6,311 nt of DNA from RFQD01 sp049314515 (GTDB lineage: Bacteria; Actinomycetota; Actinomycetes; Actinomycetales; Microbacteriaceae): contig JBMOEY010000084.1 of the NCBI GenBank assembly GCA_049314515.1, positions 1-6,311 on the forward strand, read 5' to 3'. This document shows, in pieces, positions 1-5,769 of the stretch. A program made the translations under genes and the position numbers. The notes beneath the pieces were generated by a model. It made no database searches. It saw only the letters and a list, made by a program, of their open reading frames with translations, and was not told where the DNA came from. Position 1 is the stretch's first letter; every line of letters begins with the position of its first letter.

Positions 1-863
1 TCGCGCAGATTGGAGCGAACGGCGGGCAGGGCTACGTGCTCGAGTTCCGTGGATCGGCCATTCGCGCGCTGTCGATGGAAGGTCGCATGACCATCTGCAA
101 CATGTCGATCGAGGCAGGTGCGCGCGCCGGAATGGTCGCGCCCGACGAGACGACGTTCGCTTACCTGAAGGGTCGCCCGCACGCACCCGAGGGTGCCGAC
201 TGGGATGCGGCCCTCGAGTACTGGCGCACACTCCCCACCGACGACGGCGCAACGTTCGACGCCGAAGTCTTTCTCAACGCCGACGAGCTCGAACCGTTCG
301 TCACGTGGGGCACGAACCCAGGCCAGGGTGTGTCGCTCAGCGACACCGTGCCGAACCCGACCGACTTCACCGACCCGCACGACCGCGCCTCGGCAGAACG
401 CGCGCTCGAATACATGGCACTTGAGCCGGGCACCCCGATGAAGGCGGTCAAGGTCGACGCGGTGTTCATGGGCTCGTGCACGAACTCGCGCATCGAAGAC
501 CTGCGTGCGTTCGCCAGCGTGGTCAAAGGGAGATCCAAGCACCCGGATGTGCGGGTGATGGTTGTTCCCGGCTCGGCGCGAGTTCGCCTCGAAGCGGAGG
601 CCGAAGGGCTTGACCAGGTGTTCCTCGACTTCGGAGCTGAGTGGCGATTCGCCGGTTGCTCGATGTGCCTCGGCATGAACCCCGATCAGCTTGCGCCGGG
701 GGAGCGGTGCGCATCCACCAGCAATCGCAACTTCGAAGGCCGCCAGGGCAAGGGCGGTCGCACGCACCTCGTGTCGCCGCTCGTCGCCGCCGCCACCGCG
801 ATTCGCGGAACACTTTCGAGCCCGTCTGACCTGGTCGACGCCGGGGCCGAGCAGGAGGGCTAA
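1..863 (+). CDS. leuC: 3-isopropylmalate dehydratase large subunit (LeuC), C-terminal part, 5' end cut by window edge
   Basis: LeuC is the Fe-S subunit of isopropylmalate isomerase, which with LeuD converts 2-isopropylmalate to 3-isopropylmalate in cytosolic leucine synthesis. The frame is open from base 3, so the gene starts outside the window; 286 codons are visible and, against a usual length near 470-480, roughly 190 N-terminal residues are missing. The visible part begins in the family block GGQGYV...EFRG and continues with LSMEGRMTICNMSIEAGAR and APDETTFAYLKGRP. The three cluster-ligand cysteines are present: CTNSR (codon 477-479) and the pair in CSMC (codons 657-659 and 666-668). The C-terminal block with SNRNFEGRQG is also present. 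The TAA stop at 861-863 lies 2 nt before leuD. Nothing looks broken. Identification is secure; only the 5' end and promoter are unseen. Confidence 0.97.
   Translation, partial: AQIGANGGQGYVLEFRGSAIRALSMEGRMTICNMSIEAGARAGMVAPDETTFAYLKGRPHAPEGADWDAALEYWRTLPTDDGATFDAEVFLNADELEPFVTWGTNPGQGVSLSDTVPNPTDFTDPHDRASAERALEYMALEPGTPMKAVKVDAVFMGSCTNSRIEDLRAFASVVKGRSKHPDVRVMVVPGSARVRLEAEAEGLDQVFLDFGAEWRFAGCSMCLGMNPDQLAPGERCASTSNRNFEGRQGKGGRTHLVSPLVAAATAIRGTLSSPSDLVDAGAEQEG
853..859 (+). promoter_or_regulatory. Strong Shine-Dalgarno for leuD inside the end of leuC
   Basis: AGGAGGG lies 6 nt before the leuD ATG at 866 and within the last codons of leuC. It is the closest match to the anti-Shine-Dalgarno consensus that I noticed in the window and fixes the leuD start. 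The two subunits of one enzyme can thus be translated in tandem from a single message. Confidence 0.85.
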
Positions 864-865
864 TC

Positions 866-1480
866 ATGCAGAAGTTCACCACCGTCACCGCACCCGCCGT
901 GCCACTGCGTCGCGCGTCGGTCGACACCGACCAGATCATCCCGGCCGTGTATTTGAAGCGTGTGACGAAGACCGGCTTCGAGGATGCCCTCTTCGCATCG
1001 TGGCGCCAAGACCCCGACTTCGTGCTCAACAACCCGGCTTATGCGGGCGCCAAGGTGCTCGTGGCTGGCAGCGACTTCGGCTGCGGTAGCTCGCGCGAGC
1101 ACGCCGTGTGGGCGCTGCGCGACTTTGGGTTCGACGTGGTGCTCGCGCCCACTTTTGCCGACATCTTCCGCGGAAACTCGGGCAAGCAGGGTTTGCTCAC
1201 TGCCACCATCAGCGAGGCCGACGCCGAAAAACTGTGGTCGGCGATCGAAGCCAACCCCGGCGTCGAGGTGACGGTCGACCTGGTTGAGCGCCGTGCGACG
1301 CTCGCGAGTTCGGCGGGCGACATCGTCGTTCCGATCGAGGTCGACGATTACACCCGTTGGCGCCTGCTCGAAGGTTTAGACGATATTGCTCTAACCTTGC
1401 GAGACGAGGATGCCATTTCGACATTCGAGAAGAGTCGCGCATCCTGGCGACCAAAGACACTCCCAGCGAGGCACGCATGA
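866..1480 (+). CDS. leuD: 3-isopropylmalate dehydratase small subunit (LeuD)
   Basis: LeuD is the small swivel-domain subunit that pairs with LeuC to form isopropylmalate isomerase. The 204-residue product has the normal family length. Visible family motifs are VDTDQIIPA (residues 19-27), GSDFGCGSSREHA (68-80) and the stretch FADIFRGNSGKQGLL just after. The start is the ATG 2 nt after the leuC stop, preceded at 6 nt by AGGAGGG. The TGA stop (1478-1480) overlaps the ATG of murA (ATGA), suggesting translational coupling. Residues about 170-179 are written in codons unusual for this window, including TTA, ATT, GCT, CTA, TTG and CGA, and the same bases form an imperfect hairpin at 1367-1403. No catalytic-region defect is seen. 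Function and start are secure. Confidence 0.97.
   Translation: MQKFTTVTAPAVPLRRASVDTDQIIPAVYLKRVTKTGFEDALFASWRQDPDFVLNNPAYAGAKVLVAGSDFGCGSSREHAVWALRDFGFDVVLAPTFADIFRGNSGKQGLLTATISEADAEKLWSAIEANPGVEVTVDLVERRATLASSAGDIVVPIEVDDYTRWRLLEGLDDIALTLRDEDAISTFEKSRASWRPKTLPARHA
1367..1403 (+). repeat. Imperfect inverted repeat (potential RNA hairpin) in the 3' part of leuD
   Basis: The left arm CTCG + AAGGTT + AGA pairs with the right arm TCT + AACCTT + CGAG, giving 13 base pairs with one unpaired T on the left, one unpaired G at 1399, and a 9-nt loop (cgatattgc). It lies about 75 nt upstream of the murA ATG. No T-tract follows, so it is not a standard intrinsic terminator. The segment is unusually AT-rich for the window. 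It could be an RNA control element or overlap an internal promoter for murA, or be chance; the pairing itself is directly visible. Confidence 0.5.
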
Positions 1481-2862
1481 ACGCAGCAGCAAGCAACGCC
1501 GTAGCGAACGCCGCTCGAGCTGCCGGCGCCAGCGTCGGACTCGCCGGTGAAACCATCATCATCAACGGTGGTCGCCCGCTCACCGGTCGCATCGAAGTAA
1601 AGGGTGCGAAGAACCTCGTCACCAAGGCCATGGTCGCCGCAATTCTCGGCGACGGCCCGAGCGTGTTGCGTGACGTTCCCGCAATCAGTGACGTGCGCGT
1701 GGTGCGCGGTCTACTCGAAGTGCACGGCGTCACGGTGACCGACGGCGACGAGCCCGGCGAACTGATTCTTGACCCGCGCGGCGTGGTTTCGGCGCACATG
1801 GTCGACATCGACGCGCACGCCGGTTCGAGTCGTATCCCGATTCTGTTTTGCGGTCCCCTGCTGCACAAACTCGGCGAGGCGTTCATCCCCGACCTCGGTG
1901 GTTGCCGCATCGGCGACCGCCCGATCGATTTTCACCTCGAGGTGCTCAAGAACTTCGGCGCGGTCATCGACAAGTTGCCGTCGGGCATTCGCATGTCGGC
2001 ACCCGAAGGTCTCATCGGCACCAAGATCTCATTGCCCTACCCGAGCGTGGGCGCGACCGAGCAGGTGCTGCTCACCGCGGTGCTCGCACAAGGCAAAACC
2101 GAGCTCAGTGGCGCGGCCATCGAGCCTGAGATCATGGACCTCATCAACATCTTGCAAAAGATGGGCGCCATCATCTCGGTTGACACCGACCGACTGATTC
2201 GCATCGAAGGCGTGACGAGTCTGAGTGGATACACACACCGCGCCCTCTTTGACCGCAACGAAGCCGCCTCCTGGGCCGCAGCCGCACTGGCCACCGACGG
2301 CGACATCTTCGTGGGCGGCGCACGCCAGGCCGAAATGCTCACGTTCTTGAACGTGTTCCGCAAAGTCGGTGGCGCGTTCGAGATTCACGACGACGGCATT
2401 CGCTTCTACCACCCGGGTGGGGAACTCAAGCCGGTCGTGATCGAGACGGACGTGCATCCTGGATTCATGACCGACTGGCAGCAGCCACTCGTCGTCGCGT
2501 TGGCCAAAGCACACGGCGTGTCGATCGTGCACGAGACCGTGTATGAGCAACGGTTTGGATTCACGGAGGCGCTGGTCAAGATGGGCGCGATGATTCAGTT
2601 GCACAGCGACTGCCTCGGTGCGCACCCGTGCCGGTTTGGTCAGCGCAACTTTCAGCACTCCGCCATCATCAGCGGCCCCTCGCGCCTCACCGGTGCTGAC
2701 GTCGAAGTGCCCGACCTGCGTGGCGGGTTCAGCCACCTCATCGCCGCCCTGTCGGCCACGGGAACGTCGCGGGTCAGCAACGTCGGCATCATCAGTCGCG
2801 GGTATGAAAACTTCATCGAAAAGCTGCGCGCGCTCGGCGCCGACTTCGAAATCGAAGCATAA
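1477..2862 (+). CDS. murA: UDP-N-acetylglucosamine 1-carboxyvinyltransferase (MurA), long variant
   Basis: MurA transfers enolpyruvate from PEP to UDP-GlcNAc, the first committed step of peptidoglycan synthesis, in the cytosol. The product is 461 residues, about 40 longer than E. coli MurA (419). Aligned by eye to E. coli numbering: K22 matches K45 (VKGAKN), catalytic C115 matches C143 (GGCRIGDRP), R120 matches R148, D305 matches D333 (FMTDWQQP), R371 matches R415 (PDLRGG) and R397 matches R441 (ISRGYE). The extra length is an Ala-rich N-terminal stretch (about residues 1-23), a few residues before C143, and a roughly 16-residue insert around 379-395 containing C379 and C385. C143 is the residue fosfomycin alkylates, so the enzyme would be expected to be sensitive in principle. 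ATG 1477 was chosen because it overlaps the leuD TGA and has a weak GAGG 5 nt upstream; upstream in-frame starts lie deep in leuD. It may have a paralogue elsewhere, as some actinobacteria carry two MurA-like genes. Confidence 0.95.
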   Translation: MNAAASNAVANAARAAGASVGLAGETIIINGGRPLTGRIEVKGAKNLVTKAMVAAILGDGPSVLRDVPAISDVRVVRGLLEVHGVTVTDGDEPGELILDPRGVVSAHMVDIDAHAGSSRIPILFCGPLLHKLGEAFIPDLGGCRIGDRPIDFHLEVLKNFGAVIDKLPSGIRMSAPEGLIGTKISLPYPSVGATEQVLLTAVLAQGKTELSGAAIEPEIMDLINILQKMGAIISVDTDRLIRIEGVTSLSGYTHRALFDRNEAASWAAAALATDGDIFVGGARQAEMLTFLNVFRKVGGAFEIHDDGIRFYHPGGELKPVVIETDVHPGFMTDWQQPLVVALAKAHGVSIVHETVYEQRFGFTEALVKMGAMIQLHSDCLGAHPCRFGQRNFQHSAIISGPSRLTGADVEVPDLRGGFSHLIAALSATGTSRVSNVGIISRGYENFIEKLRALGADFEIEA

Positions 2863-2877
2863 GGTCGTGCCGTCAGC

Positions 2878-3609
2878 GTGAGTGAACGAAGTCGCCCCTC
2901 CATCTTTTGGTTGTTCGCCGCCATCGCCCTGCCGTTGGCGGGCATCATCACAAAGTTCACGTTCATCGGGCGTGACAAAATGCCGCGCACCGGGCCCATC
3001 ATCATCACGCCCAACCACTTCACGAACATCGACCCGGTGATGGTGGGTGTGGGGGTGTGGTACCTCGGCCGCGCTCCACGCTTTTTGGCCAAAGCGTCGA
3101 TCATGCGCATCCCCGTGCTTGGTTGGCTGCTGCACCTGTCGGGCCAGATTCCGGTCGAACGCGGCGGCTCGACCCGCTCGTCGGCGGCGCTGAAAGCCGC
3201 GCGTGAACTGGTCAACAAAGGTCGATCGGTGATCATCTACCCCGAGGGCTCGCTCACGCGCGACCCGGACATGTGGCCCATGCGCGGAAAAAGTGGTGCC
3301 GTGCGCCTCGCGCTCGAGCTCGACATCCCGGTCATTCCGATTGCGCACTGGGGTACGCAAGACATCATGGCCCGCTACTCCAAAAAGATTTCGATGTTCC
3401 CGCGCAAGCACATCACGATCAAAGTCGGTGACCCGATCGACCTGTCGAAGTTCCGCGGCCGAGAACTCACCAGCAAGGCGCTCGCGGAAGCGACGAGTGT
3501 CGTGATGGATGCGATCACCGAGTTGCTGGAAGACTTGCGACACGAGAAGGCTCCCGCTCAACGCTGGAATCCGGCTGATCACAACCAGAGCGAAACGGGC
3601 AAGTTTTGA
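2878..3609 (+). CDS. plsC: 1-acyl-sn-glycerol-3-phosphate acyltransferase (PlsC/LPLAT family)
   Basis: The protein is a lysophosphatidic acid acyltransferase-type enzyme that adds the second acyl chain to make phosphatidic acid at the inner face of the membrane. All four family blocks are visible in the 243 residues: I, NHFTNID with the catalytic H47-x4-D52; II, around AKASIMRIPVLGWLL to GQIPVERGG; III, IIYPEGSLTRD with PEG at 122-124; IV, DIPVIPIAHWG. A hydrophobic N-terminal segment (about residues 9-24) can sit in the membrane. The GTG start follows the murA stop by 15 nt without a convincing Shine-Dalgarno (an AAGG lies 13 nt upstream, too far), so the start is less certain than the product. 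The C-terminal tail is polar. Its TGA stop overlaps the gpsA TTG start. Acyl-donor and acceptor specificity cannot be read from sequence; related family members act on other lysolipids. Confidence 0.9.
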   Translation: MSERSRPSIFWLFAAIALPLAGIITKFTFIGRDKMPRTGPIIITPNHFTNIDPVMVGVGVWYLGRAPRFLAKASIMRIPVLGWLLHLSGQIPVERGGSTRSSAALKAARELVNKGRSVIIYPEGSLTRDPDMWPMRGKSGAVRLALELDIPVIPIAHWGTQDIMARYSKKISMFPRKHITIKVGDPIDLSKFRGRELTSKALAEATSVVMDAITELLEDLRHEKAPAQRWNPADHNQSETGKF

Positions 3610-4739
3610 CCCCCTCACAACCGAAGTTTGCGCGTCGCCGCGTCGCCGTGTTGGGCGCGGGTAGTTGGGGAACCACATTCGCCAAAGTGCTTGCGGATGC
3701 CGACAACGATGTTGTCGTGTGGGCACGGCGTGAAGAACTCGCCAAAGAGATCAACTCGACGCACCGCAATAGCGACTACTTGCGTGGCATTGCACTGCCG
3801 TCTTCGCTCGCCGCGACGAGCAACCTCGCGACGGCCATCCGTGGCGCCGACCAGATTTACGTTGCGGTGCCGAGCCAGACTCTGCGCGAGAACCTCGCCG
3901 CAGTCGCTTCGGTACTCAAAGACGGACAAGTTGTCGTCAGCCTAATGAAGGGCGTTGAGAAGGCATCGGGTCTGCGCATGAGCCAGGTCATCGCCGAAGA
4001 GTTGCCGATCGACCCCGGTCTGATTGCGGTCGCCTCGGGGCCAAACCTCGCGCTCGAAATTGCTAAGGAGCAGCCGACGGCCGCTGTCGTTGCCAGTGAT
4101 GACATCGAGACCGCCACCGCCGTTGCCATCGCGTCGACCAGCAAATACTTTCGCTGCTTCGTCAACACCGACATTCCGGGCACCGAATTCGGAGGAGTTC
4201 TCAAGAACCTCATCGCAGTGGCCGTGGGAATCGTCGACGGTGTGGGCTACGGCGACAACACCAAGGCCTCGATCATCACGCGCGGTCTTGCCGAGATGAC
4301 TGACTTTGCCGTTGCCTATGGCGCTCAACCCGAGACGCTCTCGGGACTCGCCGGTCTCGGCGATCTCATCGCGACGTGTGAGTCACCGCTCTCGCGCAAC
4401 AACACCGCCGGACGCCTGCTCGGCCAGGGGTATTCGCTTACCGAAGTTGTGAAACAGATGAATCAGACGGCGGAAGGCCTCGCATCCGTCGCCCCCATTC
4501 TCGAACTCGCGCGCGCCCGTGACGTGGACATGCCCATCGTCACCCAAGTCGACCGCGTGCTGAAGGGTACGCTCGACCCACGAGACATTGCGCCCTACCT
4601 CACGACAGGCGACGATGAACCGCAAGGTGAAAGGACCTTCGATGACAACGAAAATCCGGGTCGCCGTGCTGTTTGGGGGTCGATCAAGCGAGCATTCGGT
4701 CAGCTGCGTGACGGCACGGGGAGTGCTCAGCGCGATTGA
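3606..4739 (+). CDS. gpsA: NAD(P)-dependent glycerol-3-phosphate dehydrogenase (GpsA) with C-terminal extension overlapping ddl
   Basis: GpsA reduces dihydroxyacetone phosphate to sn-glycerol-3-phosphate, the backbone for phospholipids. The Rossmann nucleotide-binding motif GAGSWG is at residues 17-22; the catalytic domain shows GVLKNL with K200, GDNTKA with K220 and LSGLAGLGDL. The product is 377 residues, about 35-40 longer than typical GpsA (E. coli 339). The normal fold should end near PRDIAPYLTT; the last 32 residues are read from bases that also encode the conserved N-terminus of Ddl in another frame. That tail contains WGSIKRAFGQLR, which plots as a short amphipathic helix. The start is TTG 3606, sharing TTGA with the plsC stop; no good Shine-Dalgarno is seen, so initiation is probably by coupling to plsC. 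No other start fits before the Rossmann strand (residues 13-16). The neighbouring plsC acts later in the same lipid pathway. Confidence 0.94.
   Translation: MTPSQPKFARRRVAVLGAGSWGTTFAKVLADADNDVVVWARREELAKEINSTHRNSDYLRGIALPSSLAATSNLATAIRGADQIYVAVPSQTLRENLAAVASVLKDGQVVVSLMKGVEKASGLRMSQVIAEELPIDPGLIAVASGPNLALEIAKEQPTAAVVASDDIETATAVAIASTSKYFRCFVNTDIPGTEFGGVLKNLIAVAVGIVDGVGYGDNTKASIITRGLAEMTDFAVAYGAQPETLSGLAGLGDLIATCESPLSRNNTAGRLLGQGYSLTEVVKQMNQTAEGLASVAPILELARARDVDMPIVTQVDRVLKGTLDPRDIAPYLTTGDDEPQGERTFDDNENPGRRAVWGSIKRAFGQLRDGTGSAQRD
4630..4635 (+). promoter_or_regulatory. Shine-Dalgarno that fixes the ddl start inside gpsA
   Basis: AAAGGA sits 6 nt before ATG 4642. In-frame ATGs further upstream (such as 4615) lack such a site and would add residues unlike the Ddl family. 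This site supports ddl translation starting within the gpsA coding region, making the 98-nt overlap real rather than a start mis-call. Confidence 0.75.
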
Positions 4740-5769
4740 CACAGACCGGTACGAGGTCGTACCGGTAGGAATCACCCGACAGGGTGCCTACGTGTTGGCG
4801 GGCGACGAAGTTCGCGAATACCACTTCGACTCGGGCAACATGCCCGAAGTGGTCGACAACGGCACGCGGGTGTTGTGGCCCGACTCGGCCGACGACCACG
4901 AGCTGCGTGTCACCGAGGGTGGCGCGACGCGATCCCTCGGCGTGGTGGACATCGTGTTTCCGATTTTGCACGGGCCGTTCGGTGAAGACGGCACAATCCA
5001 GGGGATGCTCGAACTCGTGAGCCTGCCCTACGTCGGGTCGGGCGTGCTCGCGTCGAGTCTCGGAATGGACAAGCACTTCGCCAAGACCGTCATCGCGCAG
5101 GCGGGCATCGCGGTCGCCCCGTGGCGCACTGTCACTGACCTTGACTGGGCAAAGCGCCCCGACACCGTGCGTGCCGTGGTGACGCAACTCGGGCTACCGG
5201 TGTTCGTCAAACCGGCCCGTGCCGGGTCAAGTGTGGGCGTGACGAAAGTGAAAACGGTCACCGACCTGGATGCGGCCATGACGGCCGCGCTCGCCGAAGA
5301 CAACCGCGTGCTCATCGAAGCAACCGTCACCGGTCGCGAAATCGAATGTGCCGTGTTGCAAGACCGTCCGGGTGCGCCCACGCGCGCTTCCGTCGCCGGT
5401 GAAATCGTGGTGAGCGGGCGCGAGTTTTACGACTTCGACGCCAAGTACTTAGATGCCCCCGGCATCGACCTCGTCTGCCCGGCCGACCTCACCGCCGACG
5501 AGTTGGCCGAACTACAGCGCCTCTCGGTACGCGCGTTCGAGGCAATCGGTGGCTCGGGACTCGCGCGCGTCGACTTCTTCATGACCGATGCGCCAGCTGA
5601 TGGCGCCGGCGCGATCACCCCGTCTCGCTTCGTGCTCAACGAAATCAACACCATGCCGGGCTTCACGCCCATCTCGATGTTCCCGCGCTGCTGGAGTGAG
5701 TCGGGCCTCGCGTATCCCGACCTCATCGACGAACTGATTCAGGTCGCACTCGCGCACCGCGGGCGCTAG
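4642..5769 (+). CDS. ddl: D-alanine--D-alanine ligase (Ddl)
   Basis: Ddl is a cytosolic ATP-grasp enzyme that joins two D-alanines for the end of the peptidoglycan stem peptide. The 375-residue product is in the normal range for longer Ddl enzymes. Visible motifs: FGGRSSEHSVS (residues 11-21, with substrate-binding E17), HGPFGEDG (110-117), VFVKPARAGSSVGV around K190 and S196-S197, EFYDFDAKY, and the metal/ATP block LNEINTMPGF (N333, E334, N336). Around residues 315-328, just before that block, there is an Ala/Gly-rich stretch roughly ten residues longer than I would expect, coded by palindromic GC-rich DNA. The ATG at 4642 is backed by AAAGGA 6 nt upstream. The gene's first 98 nt overlap gpsA; its TAG shares CTAG with the stop of the opposing gene. 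L270 uses one of only two TTA codons I found in the window. The specificity-loop YDFDAKY favours D-Ala-D-Ala over D-Ala-D-Lac, by analogy. Confidence 0.96.
   Translation: MTTKIRVAVLFGGRSSEHSVSCVTARGVLSAIDTDRYEVVPVGITRQGAYVLAGDEVREYHFDSGNMPEVVDNGTRVLWPDSADDHELRVTEGGATRSLGVVDIVFPILHGPFGEDGTIQGMLELVSLPYVGSGVLASSLGMDKHFAKTVIAQAGIAVAPWRTVTDLDWAKRPDTVRAVVTQLGLPVFVKPARAGSSVGVTKVKTVTDLDAAMTAALAEDNRVLIEATVTGREIECAVLQDRPGAPTRASVAGEIVVSGREFYDFDAKYLDAPGIDLVCPADLTADELAELQRLSVRAFEAIGGSGLARVDFFMTDAPADGAGAITPSRFVLNEINTMPGFTPISMFPRCWSESGLAYPDLIDELIQVALAHRGR
4745..4766 (+). repeat. Perfect dyad, 10-bp arms with 2-bp centre, just after the gpsA stop and inside ddl
   Basis: ACCGGTACGA (4745-4754) is followed by GG and then its exact reverse complement TCGTACCGGT (4757-4766). 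It begins 6 nt after the gpsA TGA. In ddl frame it encodes DRYEVVPVG, a conserved-looking stretch, so coding need may explain part of it. As RNA it could fold as a 9-bp stem with a 4-nt loop; as DNA it resembles an operator dyad. No T-tract follows, so it is not an ordinary terminator. Confidence 0.55.
5590..5612 (+). repeat. Overlapping GC-rich inverted repeats in the ddl insert region
   Basis: GCGCCA (5590-5595) and TGGCGC (5601-5606) form a 6-bp stem with a 5-nt loop, and the right arm runs into the 10-bp palindrome GCGCCGGCGC (5603-5612). It encodes the Ala/Gly-rich residues 317-324 of Ddl, in a linker before the metal-binding block. No T-tract is present and ddl continues for about 150 nt, so termination is unlikely. 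Confidence 0.45.
5766..5769. other. Shared CTAG: both convergent genes stop in one palindrome
   Basis: TAG read on the plus strand at 5767-5769 ends ddl, and TAG read on the minus strand from 5768 to 5766 ends the DUF3515 gene. The two coding regions therefore overlap by four bases with no spacer, and I see no hairpin-plus-T-tract terminator on either strand nearby. Confidence 0.9.

Noticed and set aside
523..1032. Minus-strand open frame across leuC/leuD
   Set aside because: Arg/Ser/Pro-rich shadow of leuC and leuD with no domain or start signal.
1357..1476. Longer murA start at TTG 1357
   Set aside because: It would add 40 residues read from leuD coding sequence with no family similarity; the ATG at 1477 overlaps the leuD stop and has a weak GAGG upstream.
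2844..2857. CTTCGA-aa-TCGAAG dyad at the end of murA
   Set aside because: Arms are only 6 bp, there is no T-tract and it lies in conserved codons; too weak for a terminator.
3701..3717. CGACAAC-gat-GTTGTCG hairpin in gpsA
   Set aside because: A 7-bp stem with a 3-nt loop inside coding sequence is expected occasionally by chance; no T-tract or junction context.
2029..3726. A 565-codon open frame on the minus strand opposite murA, plsC and gpsA
   Set aside because: It lies antisense to three clearly conserved genes, its translation is rich in Arg/His/Asp without recognisable motifs, and long shadow frames are normal in GC-rich DNA.
4588..4641. Earlier in-frame ddl starts, including ATG 4615
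   Set aside because: No Shine-Dalgarno, and the added residues are not Ddl-like, whereas ATG 4642 has AAAGGA at 6 nt and begins right before the conserved strand.
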